Assembly (NCBI GenBank): GCA_963822705.1
Contig: CAWGIX010000013.1
Span: forward strand, 124,001-188,000
Direction: 5' to 3'
Length of the DNA: 64,000 nt
DNA from: CAVRQM01 sp963822705
GTDB taxonomy: Bacteria; Pseudomonadota; Alphaproteobacteria; Acetobacterales; Acetobacteraceae
The notes below the pieces were generated by a model. It ran no database searches. It had not been told where the DNA came from and saw nothing but the letters and a program-made list of their open reading frames with translations. Shown here piece after piece: positions 56,103 through 64,000 of the stretch (positions are counted from its first letter, which is position 1; each line of letters starts with the position of its first letter). The position numbers and the translations under genes were made by a program.

Positions 56103-58562
56103 ATGTTCCGCGACACCCGCCGAGTTCGGCCGGGTCCGGCTGTTCCGTGCCCGTGGGACGGCGCTGCCGTGAGGAAATGGCCGTTGTTAGGCAACCGCGC
56201 CGCCTGGGTCGGGATTCTCGTGCTGCTTCTGACGCTGCTGCCAACCCGGCCCTTGCTCCCGGAGGCGGCGGCCCAGGGTGCGCCCTCGGCACCTGTGCCG
56301 GCCGCGGCGGCACAGCCGACACCGCCCGGCAGCCGCAGTCCGATCGCCGGCGGCACGATCGCAGCCATTCGCGTGGAGGGCAACCAGCGCATCGAGGAGG
56401 GCACGATCCGCTCCTACATGCTGGTGCAGCCCGGCGACCCGTTTGACCCCGGCCGGCTGGATCGCAGCCTGAAGACGCTGTACGCCACCGGCCTGTTCTC
56501 GGACGTGAGCATAAGCCGCGAGGGCAACACTCTGCTCGTTCACGTTGCGGAAAACCCGATCGTCAACCGCATCGCCTTCGAGGGCAATCACAAGCTGACG
56601 GACGAGCAGCTGCGCCCCGAGGTGCAGTTGCGCCCGCGCGCCGTGTTCACCCCGGCCCAGGCGCAGTCCGACCGGCAGCGCATCCTGGACCTGTACGCGC
56701 GCCGTGGACGCTATGCCGCGACAGTCGAGCCGCAGATCATCAAGCTCGACCAGAACCGGGTCGACGTGGTGTTCCAGATCCACGAGGGCGCGCTGACCCA
56801 GATCAGCCACATCAGCTTCGTGGGCAACCACGCGTTCGGCGAAGGTCGGCTTAAGGAAGTCATCAACAGCCGCGAGGAAGCGTTCTGGCGCATCTTTTCC
56901 GAGGCCGACAGCTACGATCCGGATCGGCTGGGCTACGACAAGGAACTGCTGCGGCGGTTCTACCTGAAGAACGGATTTGCGGATTTCAAGGTGACCAGCG
57001 CGGTGGCCGAGTTGGCGCCCGACAAAAGCGCGTTCTTCGTCACGTTCACGTTGGACGAGGGCGAGCGCTACCGCGTAGGCAGCCTCACCGTCAACTCGAC
57101 GCTACCGCACCTGAACGGTGCCGCGTTGAGGCCGCTGGTCGACATCTCGCCGGGCGATTACTACGACGGCGATGCTGTGGAACGCAGCGTGCAGGCGCTG
57201 ACCGACGCGATCGGCGCGCGTGGCTACGCCTTCGTGGATGTAAAGCCCCGCATTGCCCGCGATCGCGCCAAGCACACGGTGGACCTGGTGTTCGACGTCT
57301 CGCAAGGCCCGAGGGTCTATGTCGAGCGGATCGACATCAACGGCAACACGCGCACCAAGGACAAGGTGATCCGCCGCGAATTCCGCTTGGCCGAGGGCGA
57401 TGCGTTCAACGCGGCGCTGGTGCGCCGATCGCGCCAGCGGCTGGAGGATCTCGGCTACTTCAACTCGGTCTCCATCACCACCCAGCCGGGCTCGGCGCCC
57501 GATCGCGTGGTGCTGGTGACCAACATCCAGGAGAAGGCGACCGGCGAGCTGACCGTCGGTGGCGGCTATTCCACGGATGCCGGCGCGCTGCTGAACGCGG
57601 GTCTGCGCGAGCGCAACCTCGTGGGCACAGGCATCGAGGCGGGGATCAACGGCGTGCTGGCCCAGAAGCAAAGCTCGATCGACCTCTCGGTCACCGACCC
57701 GTACTTCCTCGACCGCAATCTGGTGGCCGGTTTCGACCTCTTCCACGTACAGAACAACAATGAGACGATTGCGCAATATAGCGAGCGACGAACCGGCGGC
57801 TCCGTGCGTCTCGGCTACGAGTTCACCGACCATTTGCGCCAGGCGTGGACCTACTCTCTCGTGGAACGGAACATCTACGACGTGCAGTCCACGGCCAGCC
57901 TGTACGTACAGGACGAAGCCGGCCCGTCGCTGCTGTCGCAGCTGGGGCAGACGCTGACGCTCGACTATCGCGACAGCGCGGTCGATCCCCGCAGGGGCTT
58001 CGTGATTCGGGGCGGCACCGATTTCGCGGGCCTCGGAGGCGACGTGCACTACGTACGCACCAAGGTCGATGGGACCGCCTTCATTCCGCTTGAGGGTTGG
58101 CTCGGCGACCCGGACTACGGTTTGGCCATTTCGGCCGGCGCGGGCTATCTGTTCAACCTGGGATACCAGGAGAAGATCATCGATCGATTCTTCCTGGGCG
58201 GCGACAATCTGCGCGGATTCGAGTCGGGCGGCGCCGGGCCGCATGCCGCGATCGGCGGCGACAGCCTGGGCGGGCGCTTCATCTGGACGCAGTCCACCGA
58301 GTTCCGCTTCCCGCTGCCGATCTCGCCGGATCTGGGCCTGACCGGCCGCGCTTTCGTCGATGTCGGGGGGCTGTCGCAGGTCACCGCCATAGCTGCCGCG
58401 GGCGCGGTGTTGACCAGTTCCGCCCCACGGGTCGGCGCGGGGGTGGGCGTGTCGTGGAAGACGCCGTTCGGCTTGATCAACCTCGACGTGGCGGATCCGG
58501 TGGTGAAGCAGAAATACGACAAGACACAGATTTTCCGGTTTGGGTTCGGTACGAGGTTCTAA
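56103..58562 (+). CDS. bamA: Outer-membrane assembly factor BamA
   Basis: Inserts beta-barrel proteins into the outer membrane. About 819 residues, intact. Five POTRA domains are visible (first: IAAIRVEGNQRIEEGTIRSY; last: VYVERIDINGNTRTKDKVIR), followed by the Omp85 barrel with AGLRERNLVGTGIEAGINGV and, near the end, the lid-loop motif FFLGGDNLRGFESGGAG with the conserved RGF. It ends FRFGFGTRF with a C-terminal Phe. Starts at 56097, 56103 and GTG 56169 are possible; the last gives a textbook signal peptide (WPLLGNRAAWVGILVLLLTL). Confidence 0.96.
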   Translation: MFRDTRRVRPGPAVPCPWDGAAVRKWPLLGNRAAWVGILVLLLTLLPTRPLLPEAAAQGAPSAPVPAAAAQPTPPGSRSPIAGGTIAAIRVEGNQRIEEGTIRSYMLVQPGDPFDPGRLDRSLKTLYATGLFSDVSISREGNTLLVHVAENPIVNRIAFEGNHKLTDEQLRPEVQLRPRAVFTPAQAQSDRQRILDLYARRGRYAATVEPQIIKLDQNRVDVVFQIHEGALTQISHISFVGNHAFGEGRLKEVINSREEAFWRIFSEADSYDPDRLGYDKELLRRFYLKNGFADFKVTSAVAELAPDKSAFFVTFTLDEGERYRVGSLTVNSTLPHLNGAALRPLVDISPGDYYDGDAVERSVQALTDAIGARGYAFVDVKPRIARDRAKHTVDLVFDVSQGPRVYVERIDINGNTRTKDKVIRREFRLAEGDAFNAALVRRSRQRLEDLGYFNSVSITTQPGSAPDRVVLVTNIQEKATGELTVGGGYSTDAGALLNAGLRERNLVGTGIEAGINGVLAQKQSSIDLSVTDPYFLDRNLVAGFDLFHVQNNNETIAQYSERRTGGSVRLGYEFTDHLRQAWTYSLVERNIYDVQSTASLYVQDEAGPSLLSQLGQTLTLDYRDSAVDPRRGFVIRGGTDFAGLGGDVHYVRTKVDGTAFIPLEGWLGDPDYGLAISAGAGYLFNLGYQEKIIDRFFLGGDNLRGFESGGAGPHAAIGGDSLGGRFIWTQSTEFRFPLPISPDLGLTGRAFVDVGGLSQVTAIAAAGAVLTSSAPRVGAGVGVSWKTPFGLINLDVADPVVKQKYDKTQIFRFGFGTRF

Positions 58563-59496
58563 ATGCCTATGGCCTGCACGCCACGCCTGCTCCTGATCGC
58601 CTTCGGGCTTTTGGCACTCCCCTTTGGCTCGCCTTCGGTCGCGGCGCAGGATTTCTTTATCCCCGGCCAGCCCAAGCAGACCGCGCCCACGGCCCCGGCC
58701 CGGCCGGCGCCTTCGCGACGCGCGCCGGCTGCCGTACCGGCCCCGATTCCGCCGCCGCCTCCGCCCCCGGTCTCGCCGGGGCCGCTGACGACAGGGCCGG
58801 AGGGGCAGGAAGCGCTGCAGGCCCGACAGCAGTTGCCGCCCCCGCCGGACCTGCCGCCGTTGCCGAAAGGTGCGTCGCCGCCGGCCGCGGTGATCGGGGT
58901 GATGGGAGTGCCGGAAGTGATGCGCGCCTCCTCGGCGGCGCAGCAGGTCGAAAAAATCATCGGCGAGCGGCGCGAAAAGCTGAACGGGGATGCGCAGAAG
59001 GAACAGGCGGCGTGGCGCGACATGCAGCAGGCTCTGGTCAATGACCGCGGCAAGCTGTCGGCCGAACAGGCGCGGGCGCGCGAGCGCGAACTGCAGGAAC
59101 GGATCACCAACTCGCAAAAGACGTTCCGCGAACGCGGCCGGATCATTCAGGAAGTCGGCCCAGTACGCGCTCGGGCAGATCGAGCGGACGCTGATTTCGG
59201 TGATCCGCCAGGTGGCCGAGAGCCGAGGCATGAACCTCGTGCTGCACCGCCAGCAGGTAGCGCTGAACGTCAACGAGTTCGACATCACCGAGCAGGTCGC
59301 CGAGCAGATGAACAAGATCCTGCCAACGGTCATCATCCCGCCGGACGGCGTGGAGCCGCCGACCGTCCCGGCACCGCTCCCGTCGGTGACGCTGCCGCCA
59401 TCGGCCTCCTCCACGCCTGCGGCGCCGGCACCACAGACGGCCACTCCCGCCGCGGCGCCGGCCGCCGAGTTGGGGACGAAATCCGGCTCGCCGTGA
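58563..59496 (+). CDS. skp: Periplasmic chaperone Skp/OmpH-like; one frame break
   Basis: Holds unfolded outer-membrane proteins on the way to BamA. About 311 residues, longer than the E. coli protein (161) because of proline-rich extensions at both ends (PAPIPPPPPPPVSPGPLTTG; and PPDGVEPPTVPAPLPSVTLP). A signal peptide is followed by the helical core VEKIIGERREKLNGDAQKEQ and LQERITNSQKTFRERGRIIQ. A base change near 59155 shifts the frame to SAQYALGQIERTLISVIRQV. Stop and lpxD start overlap (GTGA). Confidence 0.85.
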
Positions 59497-60593
59497 CATC
59501 GGAAGCGGGTGGTCCCGTCGCGGGCGATCCGCGCTTTTTCGCCCGCGCCGGTCCGCACCGGCTGTCCGACATCGTGGCGGGGATCAGCGCGGAGCTCGCT
59601 TCACAGCGTTGCGACCCGCTGCTGCAGGGCGTGGCTCCGCTGCAGACGGCCGGCCCGCAGCACGTAAGTTTCCTGGACAATCGCCGCTACGCCGATGCCT
59701 TGACCACCACCCGGGCGGGCGCGGTGATCGTGCGCGCGGACATGCTGGCCCGGGTGCCGCCGAACAGCATCCCGGTGGTCACTTCCGAGCCGTATCTTGC
59801 CTGGGCGCGGGTGGCCAGGCTGTTCCATCCTGAACCGCCGCTGCGACCGGGCGTGCATGCGTGGGCCCTGGTTGACGCCACCTGCAAAATCGACCCCAGC
59901 GCCGAAATCGGTCCGTTCGCGGTGGTCGGCGAACGCGCCGAAATCGGTCCGCGCTGCCGCATCGGAGCCCACGCCGTCGTGGGCGCGGGCGTGGTGCTGG
60001 GGCCGGACTGCCGGGTGGGCGCCCACGCCTCGGTAAGCCACGCCCTGCTCGGCGCGCGCGTGTATGTCTATCCCGGCGCCCGCGTGGGACAGGAAGGTTT
60101 TGGTTTCGCTCAGAGCGACCGGGGTTTCGTGACGGTGCCGCAATTGGGCCGGGTGATTCTGGAGGACGACGTGGAGGTCGGAGCCAACAGCACCATCGAC
60201 CGCGGCTCGGTGCATGACACGGTGATCGGGGCGGGTTCGCGCCTCGACAACCTGGTGCAGATCGGGCACAACGTGCGCCTTGGGCGGGCCTGCGTGGTGG
60301 TCGCCCAGGCTGGCATTTCCGGATCGACCGTACTGGACGATTTTGTCATGGTAGGCGGCCAGGCGGGCCTCGTCGGACATCTCCATATCGGCCGCGGCGC
60401 CAAGCTGGGCGCGCAGGCCGGCATCATGGCGGACGTGCCGTCCGGGGCAGATGTCGTTGGCAGTCCGGCGATGCCCGTGCGCGAATTCTTTCGCCAGGTT
60501 GCCACCCTGCGCCGGCTGGCAGGCGGCCGCGCACGAGCCGGCGCGCGCCAGCAGGCGCGCGAGAGTGGAGAGGGCGGAGGCGAGGCAGGCTGA
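59493..60593 (+). CDS. lpxD: UDP-3-O-acylglucosamine N-acyltransferase
   Basis: Third step of lipid A synthesis. The 366-residue intact product starts GTG at 59493. The N-terminal uridine-binding domain includes VSFLDNRRYADALTTTRAGA. The left-handed beta-helix of hexapeptide repeats then runs from about residue 125 (AEIGPFAVVGERAEIGPRCR) to 320. The catalytic His is in DNLVQIGHNVRLGRACVVV. It ends with a short helix rich in arginine. Located between skp and fabZ as in most alphaproteobacteria. Confidence 0.96.
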   Translation: MTSEAGGPVAGDPRFFARAGPHRLSDIVAGISAELASQRCDPLLQGVAPLQTAGPQHVSFLDNRRYADALTTTRAGAVIVRADMLARVPPNSIPVVTSEPYLAWARVARLFHPEPPLRPGVHAWALVDATCKIDPSAEIGPFAVVGERAEIGPRCRIGAHAVVGAGVVLGPDCRVGAHASVSHALLGARVYVYPGARVGQEGFGFAQSDRGFVTVPQLGRVILEDDVEVGANSTIDRGSVHDTVIGAGSRLDNLVQIGHNVRLGRACVVVAQAGISGSTVLDDFVMVGGQAGLVGHLHIGRGAKLGAQAGIMADVPSGADVVGSPAMPVREFFRQVATLRRLAGGRARAGARQQARESGEGGGEAG

Positions 60594-60598
60594 CGGGC

Positions 60599-61117
60599 AT
60601 GGACACCGCGGAGGTTCAGGTCGCGGTCGAGACCGAGAAGGTCGAGACGATCGGTCTCGTCGATCTCGCGCGCATCATGCATGCCATCCCGCACCGCTAT
60701 CCGTTCCTCCTGATCGACCGCGTGGTGGATGTAGTGCCCAACCGCTCGGCGATCGGCGTCAAAAACGTTTCTGCCAACGAGGGCTTTTTCCAGGGCCATT
60801 TCCCGGGTCACCCGGTGATGCCGGGCGTGCTGATCATCGAGAGCATGGCGCAAACGGCGGCCGTGCTGGTGGTGGAGACGCTGGGACCGGAGGCGGCGGG
60901 AAAGGTCGTCTATTTCATGTCGATCGAGGCGGCGAAATTCCGCCGCCCGGTGGTGCCGGGGGACGTGATCTGCGGATCCACGTCACCAAGGACCGGCAAT
61001 CGCGGCAACGTCTGGAAGTTTTCCGCGGTCGCCCGGGTCGACGGAGTCTCGGTAGCCGAGGCGACTTATGCCGCCATGATCATGGACCGAGCGCCCGAGG
61101 ACGGACCGCATCCGTGA
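60599..61117 (+). CDS. fabZ: (3R)-hydroxyacyl-ACP dehydratase FabZ; two cancelling frame slips
   Basis: Hot-dog-fold dehydratase of fatty-acid synthesis, 172 residues. HRYPFLLIDRVVDVVPN, the active-site GHFPGHPVMPGVLIIESMAQ (catalytic His and Glu), and WKFSAVARVDGVSVAEATYA are conserved. Between them, near 60968-61005, the frame reads CGSTSPRTGNRGN. The +1 frame reads LRIHVTKDRQSR, which is what homologues have after VVPGD. So an extra base near 60968 is balanced by a missing base near 61003, and the total length is still right. The GTG start of lpxA overlaps its stop. Confidence 0.95.
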   Translation: MDTAEVQVAVETEKVETIGLVDLARIMHAIPHRYPFLLIDRVVDVVPNRSAIGVKNVSANEGFFQGHFPGHPVMPGVLIIESMAQTAAVLVVETLGPEAAGKVVYFMSIEAAKFRRPVVPGDVICGSTSPRTGNRGNVWKFSAVARVDGVSVAEATYAAMIMDRAPEDGPHP

Positions 61118-61935
61118 CCGAAATCCACCCGCGTGCGATCGTGGCACACGGTGCCGCGATCGGCGAGCGCGTGCGCGTCGGACCCTGGTGCCATGTTGGC
61201 GCCCAGGTCGAACTCGGCGATGACGTGGAACTGCTGAGCCATGTCGTGGTCGACGGCGACACGCGTATCGGCGCGGGAGCACGACTGTTCCCTTTTTGCA
61301 CTGTGGGCCTGGCGCCGCAGGACCTGAAATATCGGGGCGAGCCCACACGCTGCGAGATCGGCCCGCGCACGGTTATCCGGGAGCACGTCACGATCCATCG
61401 CGGCACCGTGACCGGCAGCGGCACAACGCTGGTGGGCTCGGATTGCCTGCTGATGGCGGTGGTCCACGTGGCGCATGACTGCGTGATCGGCGATGGCGTG
61501 ATCATCGCCAACAACGTGGTGATGGGCGGGCACGTCACCGTCGGCGACCGCGCGGTGATCGGGGGCGCTGCGGCGCTGCATCAATTCGTGCGCATCGGCG
61601 CCGGCGCCATGATCGGCGGCGTCTCCGGGGTCGAGGCCGACGTGATTCCGTTCGGCAGCGTGATCGGCAATCGCGCCCGGCTGGTCGGACTGAACCTGGT
61701 GCAGCTGAAACGCCGCGGTTTTGATCGCGCGCGCATCCACGCGCTGCGCTCGGCTTTTCGCACGCTGTTCGGCGGCGAAGGCGCATTCGCGGACCGGCTC
61801 GCGGCGGTGCAAAATTCTCCTGCGAGCCAGGAACCGCTGATCGCCGAAATGCTGGCGTTCGTGGAGGCGCCCAGCAAGCGCGGCTTGATCCGCGCCATGG
61901 TCAGTGCGGAAGCGCCGGACGATGACGACCCCTGA
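61114..61935 (+). CDS. lpxA: UDP-N-acetylglucosamine O-acyltransferase
   Basis: First step of lipid A synthesis. The 273-residue intact trimeric beta-helix protein starts GTG at 61114. Hexapeptide repeats start at IVAHGAAIGERVRVGPWCHV. Substrate-site segments include LGLAPQDLKY-like VGLAPQDLKYRGEPTRCEIG, and the catalytic His lies in VVHVAHDCVIGDGVIIANN. The C-terminal helical domain starts at NLVQLKRRGFDRARIHALRS. It overlaps lpxI by 14 bases. Confidence 0.96.
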   Translation: MTEIHPRAIVAHGAAIGERVRVGPWCHVGAQVELGDDVELLSHVVVDGDTRIGAGARLFPFCTVGLAPQDLKYRGEPTRCEIGPRTVIREHVTIHRGTVTGSGTTLVGSDCLLMAVVHVAHDCVIGDGVIIANNVVMGGHVTVGDRAVIGGAAALHQFVRIGAGAMIGGVSGVEADVIPFGSVIGNRARLVGLNLVQLKRRGFDRARIHALRSAFRTLFGGEGAFADRLAAVQNSPASQEPLIAEMLAFVEAPSKRGLIRAMVSAEAPDDDDP

Positions 61936-62761
61936 TCCGGGCGGGCGGCCGGCGCTGGGCATTCTGGCCGGCGGCGGCATGTTGCCGGGCCAGGTGGCGG
62001 CCGCCGCGCGGGCATCGGGACGCAACGTTTTTGTGGTCGGGCTGGAAGGTTTTGCCGAACCGGCGGTGATCGCGCCCTATCCGCACGAGACGGCGCGGCT
62101 TGGCGCGGCCGGACGCATCCTGTCGCTGTTGCGCGGCAACGGCTGCAGCGATCTGGTGCTGATCGGCCCGGTGCGCCGCCCATCGATTCTCGACCTGCGC
62201 CCCGATGCGGAAGGAGCCCGGCTGCTGGCGCGCATCGGCCGCGCCGCCTTCGGCGGCGACGACGGCCTGCTGGCCGCCGTGCACCGGGTACTGGGCGAAG
62301 AAGGTTTTCGCGTGCTGGGTGCGCACGAAATCCTGACCGAAGCGGTGGGCGCGCGCGGGCTGCTGAGCTCTGCGGCACCGGATGCGCAGGCGCAGGCGGA
62401 CATCGAGCGCGGCCGTTCGGTGGTGCGGGCTCTGGGCAGCGTCGATGTGGGACAGGCGTGCGTGGTGCAGCAGGGCATCGTGCTGGCGCTGGAAGCGGTC
62501 GAGGGCACCGACGCGATGCTGAACCGTGCCGCTGCGCATGCGCGGCCGGGACCCGGCGGGGTGCTGATAAAACTGGTCAAGCCGGGCCAGGACCGCCGCA
62601 CCGATCTGCCGACCATCGGCCCGGACACGGTCCGGGTCGCCGCGCAGGCCGGTCTGCGCGGCATTGCTTTTGAGGCCGGCGGCACGCTGCTGGCCGATCG
62701 CGAGGCGGTCGTGGCGGCGGCGGATGCGGCCGGCCTGTTTCTGCTTGGAATTGATCCGTAA
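61922..62761 (+). CDS. lpxI: UDP-2,3-diacylglucosamine pyrophosphatase LpxI (DUF1009)
   Basis: Fourth step of lipid A synthesis in many alphaproteobacteria, replacing LpxH. The 279-residue intact product has LGILAGGGMLPGQVAAAARA near the N-terminus, IGPVRRPSILDLRPDAEGAR and, in the C-terminal domain, VVQQGIVLALEAVEGTDAML (catalytic Asp region) and PGGVLIKLVKPGQDRRTDLP with TIGPDTV. It follows lpxA directly, as is typical. Confidence 0.94.
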   Translation: MTTPDPGGRPALGILAGGGMLPGQVAAAARASGRNVFVVGLEGFAEPAVIAPYPHETARLGAAGRILSLLRGNGCSDLVLIGPVRRPSILDLRPDAEGARLLARIGRAAFGGDDGLLAAVHRVLGEEGFRVLGAHEILTEAVGARGLLSSAAPDAQAQADIERGRSVVRALGSVDVGQACVVQQGIVLALEAVEGTDAMLNRAAAHARPGPGGVLIKLVKPGQDRRTDLPTIGPDTVRVAAQAGLRGIAFEAGGTLLADREAVVAAADAAGLFLLGIDP

Positions 62762-62777
62762 CCGAAGGAGTCGACCG

Positions 62778-63176
62778 ATGAGCGACAGCTACCGCTACCT
62801 GCACACCATGCTGCGGGTGAAGAACCTCGAGGACAGCGTGAAATTCTACACCGACCTGTTCGGCATGAAGGAACTGCGCCGAAACGAGGTGCCGGAAGGC
62901 AAATACACGCTGGCGTTCCTGGGCTACGGCGACGAGAAAACCCATACCGTGCTCGAACTGACCTACAACTGGGGCCACGACCATCCGTACGAGATCGGCA
63001 CGGCTTTCGGTCATCTGGCGGTGGGTATGCCGGATGTCTACAAAGCCGTGGAAAACTTGCGCAAGGCTGGGGCGAAAATCACGCGCGAAGCCGGGCCGGT
63101 AAAATTCGGCACCACGGTCATCGCCTTCGTCGAAGACCCGGACGGTTACAAGATCGAGCTGATCCAGCGCGCTTGA
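62778..63176 (+). CDS. gloA: Glyoxalase I-like lyase
   Basis: Lactoylglutathione lyase of 132 residues, intact. It converts the methylglyoxal-glutathione hemithioacetal to S-lactoylglutathione. Metal ligands are visible in two repeats: His in YRYLHTMLRVKNLEDSVKFY, Glu in HTVLELTYNWG, His in GTAFGHLAVGM and Glu in DPDGYKIELIQ. It has a strong AAGGAG ribosome site seven bases before the ATG. It lies downstream of the lipid A genes and may be the last gene of that unit or have its own promoter. Confidence 0.94.
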   Translation: MSDSYRYLHTMLRVKNLEDSVKFYTDLFGMKELRRNEVPEGKYTLAFLGYGDEKTHTVLELTYNWGHDHPYEIGTAFGHLAVGMPDVYKAVENLRKAGAKITREAGPVKFGTTVIAFVEDPDGYKIELIQRA

Positions 63177-63188
63177 AGAGAACCCTCG

Positions 63189-64000
63189 TTGGACCCGCTC
63201 GCCATCGTCCGGGGCTATTGGCCCGGCAGGCTGACGGTGCGCGTGGGCGTCACCGGGCTGGCGCGGTCGGGCAAGACCGCATTGCTGACCTCGCTGGCGG
63301 CCAACCTGCTGGCACTGGGTGCTGGCGTGCCGACCCTGCCGGCGCTCCAGGCGCGCCTGGGCCGGCGTGAAGTGCGCGCCGCCCTGTCCGCCGCCGCCGC
63401 CGAAGGACTGCCGCGCTTCGACCACGCCGCCCATTTGGCCGCCCTGGCCGCCGATCCGCCGCATTGGCCCGCGCGCACCGATGCGGTGTCGCTGCTGGCC
63501 CTGGACCTGGACATTTCCCGCACCGGAATCGGCACGCTGCTGCCGCCCCAGCGGCTTCGGCTGGAGTTGCTGGACTATCCCGGCGAGTGGCTGCTGGACC
63601 TGCCGATGCTGGGCCAGAATTTTGCCAACTGGTCCGACGCGACGCTGCGTCGCCTGGAGCCGCTCGTGCAGGCGCAAACTTTCCTGGCATTTGCCGGAGC
63701 CCTGCCGAAAGGCGCCGCCGGTGATGAGGCGCTGGCGCGGGAGGGCCATGCTCTCTACGTCACCGCACTGCGCCGCCTGCGCGACGAGGCCGGCCTGTCG
63801 CTGCTGCAACCGGGCCGCTTTCTCATGCCTCCGCCGGGTCCGCCGCCGCCGTGGATGGGGTTTTTCCCGCTTCGCGGCGGCTCGGCGCTGGCGGGCCTGC
63901 TGGCCAGCCGCTTCGACGCCTATTGCGATTCGGTGCGGCGCGACCTTCTGGCGCCCGGTTTCGGCCGCATCGACCGGCTGGTGGTGCTGGCCGACGTACT
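63189..64000 (+). CDS. YcjX-like P-loop protein (DUF463), partial
   Basis: The frame stays open from a TTG at 63189 to the window end (270 codons). It begins LDPLAIVRGYWPGRLTVRVG and has Walker A VTGLARSGKTALLTSLAANL, a Walker B-like LELLDYPGEWLLDLPMLGQ, and RFLMPPPGPPPPWMGFFPL, features of the YcjX family of GTP-binding proteins, stress-linked partners of a YcjF-type membrane protein. The start codon is uncertain; GAAGAG upstream is a weak ribosome site. The end lies outside the window. Confidence 0.8.
   Translation, partial: MDPLAIVRGYWPGRLTVRVGVTGLARSGKTALLTSLAANLLALGAGVPTLPALQARLGRREVRAALSAAAAEGLPRFDHAAHLAALAADPPHWPARTDAVSLLALDLDISRTGIGTLLPPQRLRLELLDYPGEWLLDLPMLGQNFANWSDATLRRLEPLVQAQTFLAFAGALPKGAAGDEALAREGHALYVTALRRLRDEAGLSLLQPGRFLMPPPGPPPPWMGFFPLRGGSALAGLLASRFDAYCDSVRRDLLAPGFGRIDRLVVLADV

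Noticed and set aside
57102..59558. 818-codon frame on the minus strand opposite bamA and skp
   Set aside because: Very long but antisense to strongly conserved genes, with no family motif or ribosome site; GC-rich codon structure explains it.
1..64000. CRISPR array, prophage or new defence system
   Set aside because: No regular repeat-spacer series, no phage structural genes and no defence-type gene clusters were seen; only a Uma2-like remnant hints at a nuclease family.

Overview
The window reads as a chromosome segment of a GC-rich alphaproteobacterium, most likely of the acetic-acid-bacteria lineage (Rhodospirillales/Acetobacteraceae; the rank is inferred). The basis is an envelope/translation block rpsB-tsf-pyrH-frr-uppS-cdsA-dxr-rseP-bamA-skp-lpxD-fabZ-lpxA-lpxI at 48.3-62.8 kb, use of LpxI, and a high density of ABC uptake systems. 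Roughly 60 genes are supported.

Layout. 1-2.2 kb: permease (cut by the window edge) and binding protein of a sugar ABC importer. 2.3-4.9 kb: tRNA-Ser(GGA), lepA and two small genes of unknown function. 5.0-10.4 kb: a peptide/opine-type ABC operon (dppB-dppC-like, two FAD oxidoreductases resembling opine oxidase/HcnBC, dppD-like) that stops without the second ATPase or a binding protein. It abuts copy 1 of a ~0.77 kb dispersed element. 11.6-16.1 kb: secreted repeat protein, Uma2-like remnant, copCD, GlcG/HbpS-like protein. 16.2-30.9 kb: catabolic and uptake region (SDR, family-5 binding protein, uronate dehydrogenase, SMP-30 lactonase, complete second Opp/Dpp-type importer, SelA/DgaE-like PLP enzyme, enolase-superfamily enzyme, trimethylamine-dehydrogenase-like flavoprotein). 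31.1-36.5 kb: beta-helix protein with a small gene, xerC, transaldolase, priA. 36.5-39.0 kb: copy 2 of the element and chrA, the latter bracketed by a 46-bp direct repeat taken from choV. 39.0-42.0 kb: choline importer choXWV. 42.1-47.9 kb: EamA exporter and a BMP-type nucleoside-like ABC importer. 48.3-62.8 kb: the conserved translation, isoprenoid and outer-membrane block, interrupted by a reverse-strand sulfotransferase between pyrH and frr. 62.8-64 kb: glyoxalase-like gene and a YcjX-like GTPase that runs off the window.

The genes point to a heterotroph that scavenges sugars, sugar acids, amines or opines, choline and nucleosides, and carries copper and chromate tolerance functions. Uptake and oxidation genes are interleaved, so transport and first catabolic steps are probably co-expressed.

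Main caveat: more than 20 genes, several normally essential (tsf, dxr, rseP, choV, skp, priA), are broken by single-base frame changes although both halves stay perfectly conserved. fabZ even carries two that cancel. The simplest explanation is residual indels in the assembly. I therefore report such loci as whole genes and give the approximate break positions.

The most unusual structures are the duplicated element, whose two copies share a well-formed promoter at the ATG (predicted leaderless mRNA) and the same internal frame break, and the choV-derived direct repeat around chrA. I did not find a convincing new defence or biosynthetic system.
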